A DNA stretch of 36,147 nt from Kutzneria sp. 744 (GTDB lineage Bacteria; Actinomycetota; Actinomycetes; Mycobacteriales; Pseudonocardiaceae), in the NCBI RefSeq assembly GCF_000568255.1, contig NZ_KK037166.1, positions 8,045,479 to 8,081,625 of the forward strand. Direction: 5' to 3'. A model generated the notes under the pieces. It was not told the origin of the DNA. It ran no database searches and saw nothing but the letters and a program-made list of their open reading frames with translations. The translations under genes were made by a program, and so were the position numbers. Below, piece by piece: positions 14,054-22,095 of this stretch (position 1 is its first letter; each line of letters opens with the position of its first letter).

Positions 14054-17032
14054 ATGCACGATGATCGCAGCCTGCTCGACGAGCGGCTGACCAGGACCGT
14101 CCGCCAGCGCATCCGGCCGGAGGTCTATGGCGCGGCCGTGCCGCTGACGCTGGAGGTCTGGCACGCGCCGGGCGAGCCGGTGCCGGTCGCCGAGGCGCTG
14201 GCCGCGTCGTACGAACCGGCGAAGGTCGGCGACGCCTGGGGCGCGCCGTGGGCAACGAGCTGGTTCCGGATGTCCGGCACGGTGCCGGCGGAGTGGGCCG
14301 GCCGGCACGTGGAAGCCGTGGTGGACCTGGGATTCACCCATCCCGGCCCGGGTTTCCAGTGCGAGGGCCTCGCGTACACGCCCGAGGGCAAGCCGATCAA
14401 GGGCCTGGCCCCGCGCAGCACGCACCTGCCCGTCGGCCCGTCGGTGGCCGGCGGCGAGGACGTCCTGTTCTACGTGGAGGCCGCGGCCAACCCGGTGATC
14501 CTGGACATCGTGCCGTTCCAGCCGACCGAGCTGGGCCTGAAGGAGACCGCCGGTGCCGACCCGGTCTACCACGTGGTCAAGGCCGAGCTGGCCGTGTTCC
14601 ACCGGGACGTCTGGGACCTGCTGCTCGACATCGAGGTCCTCAACAGCCTCAAGAACGAGCTGGACGAGCGGGAGCCGCGGCGCTGGGACATCCAGCGCTC
14701 GCTGGACCGGGCGCTGGACCGGCTGGACTTCCAGGACGTGCCCGGAACCGCCGCGCTGGCCCGCGCCGAACTGGTCGACGTGCTGTCCAGGCCGGCCAAC
14801 GCCAGCGCGCACCGGATCACCGCGGCCGGCCACGCCCACATCGACTCGGCCTGGCTGTGGCCGCTGCGGGAGACCGTCCGCAAGTGCGCCCGCACGTTCT
14901 CCAATGTGACGGCGCTGATGGAGGACTACCCCGAGTTCGTGTTCGCCTGCTCGCAGGCCCAGCAGTACGCGTGGATGAAGGAGCACCACCCGGACGTCTG
15001 GCAGCGGGTGAAGGACAAGGTCGCCGGCGGGCAGTTCGTGCCGGTCGGCGGCATGTGGGTGGAGTCCGACACCAACATGCCCGGCGGCGAGGCCATGGCC
15101 CGGCAGTTCATCCACGGCAAGCGCTTCTTCCTCGACGAGTTCGGCATCGAGACCGAGGAGGTGTGGCTGCCCGACTCCTTCGGTTACAGCGCGGCCATGC
15201 CGCAGCTGGTGAAGCTTTCCGGCTCGCGCTGGTTCCTGACCCAGAAGCTGTCGTGGAACCAGATCAACCGGTTCCCGCACCACAGCTTCTACTGGGAGGG
15301 CATCGACGGCTCGCAGGTGTTCACCCACTTCCCGCCGGTCGACACGTACAACTCCGACCTGCTGGGCGCCGACCTGGCCCGGGCCAGCCGGCAGTACTCC
15401 GAGCACGGCAAGGCCACCCGCTCGCTCGTGCCGTTCGGTTACGGCGACGGCGGTGGCGGCCCCACCCGGGAGATGTTGGAGACGGCCCGTCGGTCCGCCG
15501 ACCTTGAGGGTTCGCCGCGGGTGACGATCGAGGCTCCGTCGAAGTTCTTCGCGGCGGCCGAGGCCGAGTACGCCGACGCCCCGGTGTGGTCGGGCGAGCT
15601 GTACCTGGAGAAGCACCGCGCCACCTACACCACGCAGGCCCGGACCAAGCAGGGCAACCGCCGCAGCGAGCACCTGCTGCGCGAGGCCGAGCTGTGGGCC
15701 ACCGCCGCTCTGCTCAAGGGCTTCGACTACCCGTACGAGCAGCTCGACCGGCTGTGGAAAACCGTGCTGCTGCACCAGTTCCACGACATCCTGCCCGGCA
15801 GCTCCATCGCGTGGGTGCACCGCGAGGCCGAGGCTCGGTACGCCGAGGTGGCTGCTGAGCTGGAATCGATCATCTCGTCGGCGCTTTCGGTGTTGGCCGG
15901 CGAGGGTTCGGAGACCGTCGTCTTCAACGCCGCCCCGCACTCCCGTTCCGGCGTGCCCGGACTCGGTGCCGGGGCCGTGGATTCCGGTTCCGCACAGCCG
16001 GTTTCCGTCGACGGTTTGCTGCTGGACAACGGTTTGCTCCGGGTCGCCCTCGACTCCCGCGGCCTGATCACGTCCATCCGCGACCTGGTGGCCGACCGCG
16101 AGGTGCTGGCCCCGGGGACCGTCGGCAACCTGTTGCAGCTGCACCTCGACATCCCCAACCAGTGGGACGCTTGGGACGTGGATCCCTTCTACCGCAACAA
16201 TGTCCGCGACCTGGTCGAGGCCGACGAGGTCGTCGCCGTCGACGAGGGCTCCGACGTCGGGGCCATCCGGATCCGCCGCACCTTCGGCGAGTCCACCCTG
16301 ACCCAGGTGCTGCGGCTGCGGGCCGGCGAGCGGCGGCTGGACGTGTCGACCGAGGTCGACTGGCAGGAGACCGAGAAGTTCCTCAAGGTCGCCTTCCCCG
16401 TCGACGTGCACGCCGACCGCTCCACCTCGGAGATCCAGTTCGGGCACCTGCACCGGCCGACCCACGTCAACACCTCGTGGGACGCCGCCAAGTTCGAGAT
16501 CTGTGCCCACCGCTGGGTGCACGTGGCCGAGCCCGGTTACGGCGTCGCCGTGGTCAACGACTCCACCTACGGCCACGACATCACCCGCAAGGCCCGGCCC
16601 GAGGGCGGCACCACCACGACCGTCCGGCTCTCGCTGCTTCGGGCCCCGCGCTTCCCGGATCCCTTGACCGACCAGGGTTTCCACCAGCTGAACTACTCCT
16701 TCGTGCCCGGCGCCGCCATCGGCGACGCCGTGCGCGAGGGCTACCGGATCAACCTCCCCGAGCGCCGCGTCCCCGGCGCCGGCCCGGTCGCCCCGGTGTT
16801 CACAGTGGACAATCCCGGTGTCGTCGTCGAGGCCGTCAAGGCCGCCGACGACCGCTCCGGCGACATCGTCGTCCGCCTCTACGAGTCCTTGGGCGGCCGG
16901 GCAAAGGCCGTCGTCACCCCCTCGTTCGCGGCCACCTCCGTGCGCGAGACCGACCTGCTGGAGCGGACCCTGGCCGACCGTTCCCTGGCGGACAACGGCG
17001 TCGAGATCGAGCTGGGCCCTTCCAGGTGCTGA
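14054..17032 (+). CDS. Cytosolic GH38 alpha-mannosidase
   Basis: A 992-residue glycoside hydrolase family 38 enzyme, full length for the bacterial class. There is no signal peptide, so it acts inside the cell. Seen: GHAHIDSAWLWP with zinc ligands His262/Asp264 (His260 adjacent), ARTFSNVTALMEDYPEFVFACSQAQQYAW, the catalytic nucleophile region EVWLPDSFGYSAAMPQ (Asp374), and the zinc/active-site element LHQFHDILPGSS (His574, His577, Asp578). The C-terminal half holds the beta-sandwich domains ending LNYSFVPG. It hydrolyses terminal alpha-mannose from imported oligosaccharides. The ATG follows GGGGAG by 7 nt, 18 nt after the permease stop, making it the last gene of the operon and the one that identifies the likely substrate. 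Confidence 0.95.
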   Translation: MHDDRSLLDERLTRTVRQRIRPEVYGAAVPLTLEVWHAPGEPVPVAEALAASYEPAKVGDAWGAPWATSWFRMSGTVPAEWAGRHVEAVVDLGFTHPGPGFQCEGLAYTPEGKPIKGLAPRSTHLPVGPSVAGGEDVLFYVEAAANPVILDIVPFQPTELGLKETAGADPVYHVVKAELAVFHRDVWDLLLDIEVLNSLKNELDEREPRRWDIQRSLDRALDRLDFQDVPGTAALARAELVDVLSRPANASAHRITAAGHAHIDSAWLWPLRETVRKCARTFSNVTALMEDYPEFVFACSQAQQYAWMKEHHPDVWQRVKDKVAGGQFVPVGGMWVESDTNMPGGEAMARQFIHGKRFFLDEFGIETEEVWLPDSFGYSAAMPQLVKLSGSRWFLTQKLSWNQINRFPHHSFYWEGIDGSQVFTHFPPVDTYNSDLLGADLARASRQYSEHGKATRSLVPFGYGDGGGGPTREMLETARRSADLEGSPRVTIEAPSKFFAAAEAEYADAPVWSGELYLEKHRATYTTQARTKQGNRRSEHLLREAELWATAALLKGFDYPYEQLDRLWKTVLLHQFHDILPGSSIAWVHREAEARYAEVAAELESIISSALSVLAGEGSETVVFNAAPHSRSGVPGLGAGAVDSGSAQPVSVDGLLLDNGLLRVALDSRGLITSIRDLVADREVLAPGTVGNLLQLHLDIPNQWDAWDVDPFYRNNVRDLVEADEVVAVDEGSDVGAIRIRRTFGESTLTQVLRLRAGERRLDVSTEVDWQETEKFLKVAFPVDVHADRSTSEIQFGHLHRPTHVNTSWDAAKFEICAHRWVHVAEPGYGVAVVNDSTYGHDITRKARPEGGTTTTVRLSLLRAPRFPDPLTDQGFHQLNYSFVPGAAIGDAVREGYRINLPERRVPGAGPVAPVFTVDNPGVVVEAVKAADDRSGDIVVRLYESLGGRAKAVVTPSFAATSVRETDLLERTLADRSLADNGVEIELGPSRC

Positions 17033-17096
17033 CCCTGCGCTTCAGCCGCTCTAATATAACCGGGTGCGTTCTCCGCGCCACCACCGGATTCCTCCG

Positions 17097-17831
17097 TCAC
17101 GGCATCGAGTAGGCGCGGGCGCAGTACTGGTCCGAGCTCGCGGAGATCTCTCTGGTGGCCAGGGCGTTCGTGCCCACCAGCTCGCGGATGCGAGCCCTGA
17201 GCAGGCCGCCGGCGGCGACGGCGAAGTCGCCTTCCGGGCTGAGGACACCGAGGTCGAAGCCGGATGTCTCCTTGGTCTCGGGGTCTCGAAAGTACACGCG
17301 CACGGTGTCGGGACCGATCGTCAGGAAACCGACCGGGTAGATGATCCGCGCCCCCGATGAGGGCGGCTCGGAACTGAAGTGGTGCAGCGTCGAGGCGATG
17401 GAGCCGAATATCGCCTCACGCAGCGTTGTCCGGGCCTTCTCGTCGCGCTCGTAGAAGGCGCGCGCGTCGACGATCGGAAATCCGTGGCTGTCCACGTCCC
17501 GCTCGACGTCGGCGTCGTCGCCACGAGCGATCGAGCGCACCACCTGCCCCAGCGTCGTGATATGGCGGAAGTGGTCCATCTGTTCGCCGGCGTGGTCGAG
17601 CAGCGGGCAGTCGATCCCGACCATGGTGGAGAGATTCGCGCCGTCGAAAACGAACACGCGCGCCGTCGACGCGTGTGTGCGCACGACTCCGGCGACCGAG
17701 TGTTCAACTCCCGGCAATGGCGTGGAGACGAACTCCGTCAACCGCTCGACGAGCGTCCAGTAAAGGGAATCCAAAAAGGGCGAGTCGGCCTCGTCGGCCG
17801 GCCCGCCCTTCCGGTCGTCGTTCACTGCCAT
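17097..17831 (-). CDS. Conserved hypothetical soluble protein
   Basis: A 244-residue protein that I do not recognise. It has no signal peptide, no membrane segment and an acidic N-terminus (DDRKGGPADEADSPF). Mixed alpha/beta content is suggested by SVAGVVRTHASTARVFVFDGANLSTMVGID, a helical stretch ERDEKARTTLREAIFGSIASTLHHF, and strand-rich GARIIYPVGFLTIGPDTVRVYFRDPETKETSGFDLGVLSPEG. The pattern (sensor-like strands, a DxETKE turn) recalls GAF/PAS-style folds only loosely. Codon use is normal for the window. It starts 18 nt after the stop of the secreted protein encoded upstream, and also has its own TACACT -10 hexamer ending 6 nt before the ATG (17838-17843), so a leaderless start is possible. 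Confidence 0.6.
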   Translation of the reverse strand: MAVNDDRKGGPADEADSPFLDSLYWTLVERLTEFVSTPLPGVEHSVAGVVRTHASTARVFVFDGANLSTMVGIDCPLLDHAGEQMDHFRHITTLGQVVRSIARGDDADVERDVDSHGFPIVDARAFYERDEKARTTLREAIFGSIASTLHHFSSEPPSSGARIIYPVGFLTIGPDTVRVYFRDPETKETSGFDLGVLSPEGDFAVAAGGLLRARIRELVGTNALATREISASSDQYCARAYSMP

Positions 17832-17837
17832 CGGGTC

Positions 17838-17843
17838 AGTGTA
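17838..17843 (-). promoter_or_regulatory. Possible leaderless -10 element
   Basis: Minus-strand TACACT, six bases (GACCCG), then ATG at 17831. This is the same geometry as the antitoxin promoter at 6856-6861. No -35 is recognised. Confidence 0.35.
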
Positions 17844-17849
17844 GCAATG

Positions 17850-18467
17850 TCAGCCCTCGGAGTTGACGATGTCAGGGCATCGGGTGACACCCTCGCAGTA
17901 GGCGGTGATCGTGCCGATGTACTTGCCGTCCGGCGTCGTGAATTTACGGTCGTCGGTCGACGTCGCCAACTGGGCGATGGTGTGGATCTGGGCGATGAGC
18001 GTGTCGCCGAAGGTCAGGTAGCCCAGGTATTCGTAATGCGCGCCCTGGGTGACGAACGGCCTGCTCCGGTAGGCCGCGCTGATGGCCTTCTGCGAGGTCA
18101 GGTTGTGGGGCCCCGCGTAGTGCTGATAGCCGAAGTCGGCGGTGCCGTGCCTGGTCGGGATTTCGATCCCGCTGGGGTCGAAGTCGGTCTGGTCGATGTC
18201 GTACCAGTGCTGCGGCGGGTCGAGCGGGGCGCCGGCGAAATGCGCCCCGGGTGGGGCGGCCGCGATGTGCGGATTCTTGGCGCGTTCGACGCCGACCAGG
18301 GCGGTGTACTCCTGCTGGGAAAGCCAGCGGAGAGTCGGCTCCGTCGCGGTCGACCGCGAGACGGGCGTCGACGGATCGGCGATCGCGGTCGGCGTCATGG
18401 TCGCGACAATGGCCGTCGCGGCCAGGATCGCCCCAATGGCCAGACGTGACATTCGAAGTGTTTTCAC
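17850..18467 (-). CDS. Secreted protein of unknown function
   Basis: A 205-residue protein with a clear Sec signal: RMSRLAIGAILAATAIVATMTPTAIADPS, cleavage probably after AIA-D around residue 29. The mature part is ~175 residues and rich in His/Tyr/Gln (HWYDIDQTDFDPSGIEI, FGYQHYAGPHNLT, THYEYL-like segment GAHYEYLGYLTFGD). It has two cysteines near the C-terminus (YCEGVTRCPD) spaced for a disulfide. No known domain is recognised. I chose GTG 18467 because AGGAGG lies 4 nt upstream; an overlapping ATG in another frame at 18471 is a shadow. It is the first gene of a possible two-gene operon with the soluble protein downstream. Confidence 0.7.
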   Translation of the reverse strand: MKTLRMSRLAIGAILAATAIVATMTPTAIADPSTPVSRSTATEPTLRWLSQQEYTALVGVERAKNPHIAAAPPGAHFAGAPLDPPQHWYDIDQTDFDPSGIEIPTRHGTADFGYQHYAGPHNLTSQKAISAAYRSRPFVTQGAHYEYLGYLTFGDTLIAQIHTIAQLATSTDDRKFTTPDGKYIGTITAYCEGVTRCPDIVNSEG

Positions 18468-18759
18468 GCATCCTCCTGGGCGCACGCGAGAGACGTCATC
18501 GCGCGCGGCATTTATTGAGGTATTGGACGCAGGCGTCAGCCATGCGCAGAAAAAGTAGATCCCCCTGTTCATCCCCCTTGGCACAACGGCCGCAATCGAC
18601 GCTAGCAGGGGACGCCGGGGGCGGATGGAGCAAAATGTCACTACTTTGCGTGACGATGACTGCGTGGAATGCGCATAATGACCGTGATGTCCGATATGCT
18701 TGCTCCGTGAGAGGGATGCTCGGCTTTGTCGGACGCTCCGGCCAAGTGCCGCAACGGGT
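18468..18759. other. Non-coding 292-bp spacer
   Basis: No gene is supported here. The part 18510-18700 is noticeably richer in A/T than its surroundings and should hold the promoter of the leftward secreted-protein gene. On the minus strand CTGACG and AATAAA are 17 nt apart (about 18500-18537), a weak -35/-10 candidate. Small inverted repeats are present (GTCAC...GTGAC near 18636-18653, ATGCGCAT near 18669). A short frame rightward from 18700 is a shadow of the FadD gene. Confidence 0.4.
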
Positions 18760-20502
18760 TCAGGCGTAGAGCTGCTCGATGTCGGCGGCGTGGCGCTCGG
18801 CGATGGGGCCGCGGCGGAGCTTGAGGGTGTGGGTGAGCTCGGGGCAGCCGGGCTCCCACCAGGTCGGGAGGATGGCGAAGCGCTTGACCTGTTCGACGCG
18901 GGAGAGGCGCTGGTTGCCGGCCTCGATGCCGTCGGCGACGGCCTGGCGCACGTCGGGGTGGGCGGCGAGGGCGGAGAGGTCGGCGTCGAGGCCGTGGCCG
19001 GCGGCGAAGCCCTTGAGGACCTCGGGTTCCAGGAGCACGAGGGCGACGTTGTACGGGCGGGCGTCGCCGATGACGACGAGCTGGCCGATGAGGGGGCAGC
19101 CGGCCTTGATGGTGTTCTCGATGGTGCTGGGCGACATGTTCTTGCCGCTGGAGTTGATGATCAGTTCCTTCTTGCGGTCGATGATGCGGACGTAGCCGTC
19201 CGGATCCATCGTCGCCACGTCGCCGGTGTGCAGCCAGCCGTCCTCGTCGAGGGAGGCGGCGGCGTGGGTGACGGCGCCGCGGTAGCCCTTCATCACCAGG
19301 GCGCCGCGGACGAGGAGCTCGTTCTCGTCGCCGAGCCGAAGTTCAACGCCGGGGACGGCGGGGCCGCAGGTGCCGAAACGGTTGGCGTGCGGGGGATTCA
19401 GCGTCGCCAGGCCGCACACCTCGGACATGCCCCAGCCCTCGGACAGCGGAATGCCCAGCGCGTTGATGAACTCGACGGCGTCGGCGGTGATGGGGGCGGC
19501 GCCGCACAGGGCGTAGCGGATCTGGTCGAAGCCGATCATCGCCCGCAGCGGGGCCAGGGTGCGCTCGTCGGCCGTGCGGTAGCGGGTCCGCAGCTGCTCG
19601 TCGGGGTCCTCGCTGCGCACGTGTTCGAGACCGACGCGGATGGCCTGGGTCAGCGCGGCCTTGCGGGCCTGGTTGACCTCGCCGGCGATCATCGCCTCGA
19701 CCCCGGCGCGGATGTTATACCAGACCTGCGGCACGGCGCCGAAGATCGTCGGACGGCACTCCACCAGCGCGGGCAGCACGGCCCGGCGGTTGGCCACGCA
19801 CGTGACCTGGAGCCCGGTGACGATCTGCGTGTAGTGCGTGCCCCAGCGGTCGGCGACGTGTGCGTGGGGCAGAAAGGAGATGATCCGGTCGTTGTGGTCG
19901 GCCGGCAGCACGGACTCGGCGGCGGTGACCGCGGCGATCATGTTCCGGTGGCTGAGTTCCACCCCTTTGGGCGGCCCGGTGGTGCCGGAGGTGTAGATCA
20001 GCGTCAGCACGTCGTCCGGTTCGACGGCCCGCCAGGTGGCCTCGAAGTCGAAGTCGGCGGGCGCGGTGGACTCCAGCGAGTCCAGGCCGATGGTGCCGTC
20101 GGGGGCGGCGTCGACGCACACCACGTGCTCGACGGCGGTGCCCTCGCGGCCTTCGAGCACGGCCGGCAGGAACTGCTCCTCGCAGATCACGACGCGGTTG
20201 GCGGCGTTGCCGACGAGGAACTGGATTTGCTCCGGTGAGGAGGTGTTGTACAGCGAGAACGGGGTGGCGCCGAGGTGGAAGACAGCGGTGTCGACCAGGT
20301 GGAACTCGGGCCGGTTGACCATCATCAGGGCCACGGTGTCGCCGCGGCGCACGCCCAGCGCGGCCAGGCCGGCGGCGATCCGGCGCACCCGATCGGCGTA
20401 CTCGCGCCAGGTGACGGTGACGGCGTCGGCCGGGGTGCGCAGCGCCACCAGGTCGGGGTGCTTGGCCGCCGTCGCCTGGAACAGGGCGCACAGCGTGCTC
20501 AT
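18760..20502 (-). CDS. Long-chain acyl-CoA synthetase (FadD type)
   Basis: A 580-residue ANL-superfamily ligase that activates a fatty or isoprenoid acid with ATP to the acyl-adenylate and then the CoA thioester. Seen: LIYTSGTTGPPKGVELSHRNM (P-loop-like A3 motif), LPHAHVADRWGTHY, LSEGWGMSEVCGLATLNPP (A5), WLHTGDVATMDPDGYVRIIDRKKELIINSSGKNMSP (A7-A8 hinge). It resembles mycobacterial FadD15-like enzymes. The A10 lysine segment near the C-terminus is ELTHTLKLRRGPIAERH. ATG 20502 is preceded by GGAGG at 5 nt. The gene is divergent from the DUF2236-TetR-monooxygenase-isomerase operon, with a palindrome in the shared spacer, which suggests co-regulation. Cytosolic. Confidence 0.93.
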   Translation of the reverse strand: MSTLCALFQATAAKHPDLVALRTPADAVTVTWREYADRVRRIAAGLAALGVRRGDTVALMMVNRPEFHLVDTAVFHLGATPFSLYNTSSPEQIQFLVGNAANRVVICEEQFLPAVLEGREGTAVEHVVCVDAAPDGTIGLDSLESTAPADFDFEATWRAVEPDDVLTLIYTSGTTGPPKGVELSHRNMIAAVTAAESVLPADHNDRIISFLPHAHVADRWGTHYTQIVTGLQVTCVANRRAVLPALVECRPTIFGAVPQVWYNIRAGVEAMIAGEVNQARKAALTQAIRVGLEHVRSEDPDEQLRTRYRTADERTLAPLRAMIGFDQIRYALCGAAPITADAVEFINALGIPLSEGWGMSEVCGLATLNPPHANRFGTCGPAVPGVELRLGDENELLVRGALVMKGYRGAVTHAAASLDEDGWLHTGDVATMDPDGYVRIIDRKKELIINSSGKNMSPSTIENTIKAGCPLIGQLVVIGDARPYNVALVLLEPEVLKGFAAGHGLDADLSALAAHPDVRQAVADGIEAGNQRLSRVEQVKRFAILPTWWEPGCPELTHTLKLRRGPIAERHAADIEQLYA

Positions 20503-20564
20503 TCGGTCCTCCACCCCCTGATCCCTAGGCCACCCCAGAATCGGCTTGACGCTAACAGCTCGCC

Positions 20565-20580
20565 TGATTGGTGCCAATCA
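20565..20580. promoter_or_regulatory. 16-bp palindrome, candidate TetR operator
   Basis: TGATTGG-TG-CCAATCA: perfect 7-bp arms. It lies 63 bp upstream of fadD and 87 bp upstream of the DUF2236 start, in the divergent spacer, with a TetR gene in the rightward operon. Size and symmetry suit a TetR dimer site. Assignment is by context. Confidence 0.6.
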
Positions 20581-20666
20581 ACGCGTCCGGGTGCCGCGAG
20601 GGTGGTGACCACGAGGTCGCGGTGATACAAAGAGAGGAAATCGTCTCACCGTTTCGGGAGGCGGCC

Positions 20667-21485
20667 ATGGACCTGGCCGGACCGGGCTCGCTGCACTGGC
20701 GGCACGCCGGTGACAACCGGGTGTTGCTGCTGCTCGTGCGGGTCGGCCTGCTGCAGCTGATGCATCCCGGGCTGGGCGCCGGCGTCCACGATCACTCCGA
20801 CTTCTTCGGCGAGCCGTGGGAGCGGATCATCCGCTCGGTGCCGCAGATCCAGGGCGTCACCTTCGACTGGCCGCGGGCCGCGGCCACCGCCGAGAAGATC
20901 ACCGCCTATCACCTGGACATCAAGGGCGTGGACGAACGGGGCCGGCGGTATCACGCCCTCGATCCGGAGACCTATTTCTGGGCCCACCTGACGATTTTCG
21001 ACACGATGATCCGCTCGATCGAGCTGTTCGACCACCGGCTGAGCGACGCCGAGAAGGCCCAGCTGTACGCCGAGACCATGGCCGGCTACCGCCTCTACGG
21101 CGTCAGCGACCGCTGCGCGCCGGCGGACTGGGCCGGCTACGAGCGCTACCTGGACCGGATGTGCCGCGAGGTGCTGGAGGTGACGCCGGTGGCCAAGGGG
21201 CTGCTGGACTTCGTCGAGCAGCCGCCGGAGCGCTTCCCGCTGGTGCCGGCCCCGATCTACCGCCTGGTCAAGCGCCCGTTAGGCAAGTTCCTGTGGTGGG
21301 TCAACCGCGGCACCCTGCACCCGGCGGTCCTGGCGCGGATCGGCGCTCGGTGGACGCCCCGGGACGAACGGCTGCTGCGGGTCTTCGCCAAGGTGATGCA
21401 CGTGGTGTGGCCGCTGGTGCCGTATCGGCTGCGGTACTCGCCCCGGTCGCGTGAGGCGATGAAGCGGGTCGCCGGTGCCGTTTGA
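20667..21485 (+). CDS. DUF2236 (MpaB/Lcp-like) oxygenase family protein
   Basis: A 272-residue DUF2236 protein. Seen: GPGSLHWRHAGDNRVLLLLVRVGLLQLMHPGLGAGVHDHS (the conserved N-terminal HP-G-DHS), DPETYFWAHLTIFDTMIRSIELF (family core), and YRLYGVSDRCAPADWAGYERYLDRM. Characterised relatives are heme b enzymes that cleave isoprenoid double bonds: fungal MpaB and rubber-cleaving Lcp. Most actinobacterial members are unstudied. ATG 20667 has GGGAGG 5 nt upstream; an upstream GTG at 20622 would add 15 residues (IQREEIVSPFREAA) and cannot be excluded. Its last 11 nt overlap the TetR gene, so the two are coupled. It could catalyse the double-bond attack in the putative pathway here. Confidence 0.82.
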   Translation: MDLAGPGSLHWRHAGDNRVLLLLVRVGLLQLMHPGLGAGVHDHSDFFGEPWERIIRSVPQIQGVTFDWPRAAATAEKITAYHLDIKGVDERGRRYHALDPETYFWAHLTIFDTMIRSIELFDHRLSDAEKAQLYAETMAGYRLYGVSDRCAPADWAGYERYLDRMCREVLEVTPVAKGLLDFVEQPPERFPLVPAPIYRLVKRPLGKFLWWVNRGTLHPAVLARIGARWTPRDERLLRVFAKVMHVVWPLVPYRLRYSPRSREAMKRVAGAV

Positions 21486-22032
21486 CGACGACCTGATCCT
21501 CGACGCTGCGGTCGGCGAACTGAGGGACTACGGGTTGCGGCGCACCAGCGTCGACAACGTGGCCCGCCGCGCGGGGCTGTCCCGCGCGACCGTCTACCGG
21601 CGGTTCGAGAACAAGAACATGCTGGTCCAGGCGGCCCTGGTGCGGGAGAGCGCGCGGTTCTTCGGCGAGATCGTCGCCGCCGTCGGGCCGCTGCCGACCG
21701 CCGAACAGCGCCTGGTCGAGGGCTTTGTCGTGGGGCTGCGCAAGGTTCGCACGGACGCGCTGCTGACCCGGTTGCTGATCAGCGACCCCGAGGAGCTGGT
21801 GCCGTACCTGACGCTGCGTGGTGCGGGGGTGATTGCGGCGGCGAGCGAGTTTCTCGTGCAGCAGTACCGGGAAGTGGGCTCCTCGATGAGTCGGGATCCG
21901 CGTGTGCTGGCGGAAATGCTGGTAAGGCTGGCCATCTCCTTCACGCTGACGCCGGCCGGCTCGGTCGCCGTGGACGACGACACCGCCATGCGGGACTTCG
22001 CCCGTTCCTATCTTGTGCCGTTGATGTCCTGA
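21475..22032 (+). CDS. TetR family transcriptional regulator
   Basis: A 185-residue TetR protein. The N-terminal domain is ILDAAVGELRDYGLRRTSVDNVARRAGLSRATVYRRFENKNMLVQAAL, the complete TetR helix-turn-helix. The ligand domain ends PAGSVAVDDDTAMRDFARSYLVPLM, as in mycobacterial FadD-linked TetR proteins. The start is GTG 21475, inside the end of the DUF2236 gene; no other start keeps the HTH intact. Likely ligands are acyl-CoA or lipid intermediates of the neighbouring enzymes (inferred). The probable target is the palindrome at 20565-20580. Confidence 0.9.
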   Translation: MPFDDDLILDAAVGELRDYGLRRTSVDNVARRAGLSRATVYRRFENKNMLVQAALVRESARFFGEIVAAVGPLPTAEQRLVEGFVVGLRKVRTDALLTRLLISDPEELVPYLTLRGAGVIAAASEFLVQQYREVGSSMSRDPRVLAEMLVRLAISFTLTPAGSVAVDDDTAMRDFARSYLVPLMS

Positions 22033-22095
22033 CTGTCCCTGGTGCCGCCGGTGTCCCGGCTGCGAGGCTGTGGGTCGGACCGGAAGGAGAGCCGC

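Noticed and set aside
13055-16684. 1209-codon open frame on the minus strand
   Set aside because: Shadow of the permease and GH38 genes, caused by GC-rich codon bias; its translation is low-complexity Val/Gly/Arg/His-rich with no domain.
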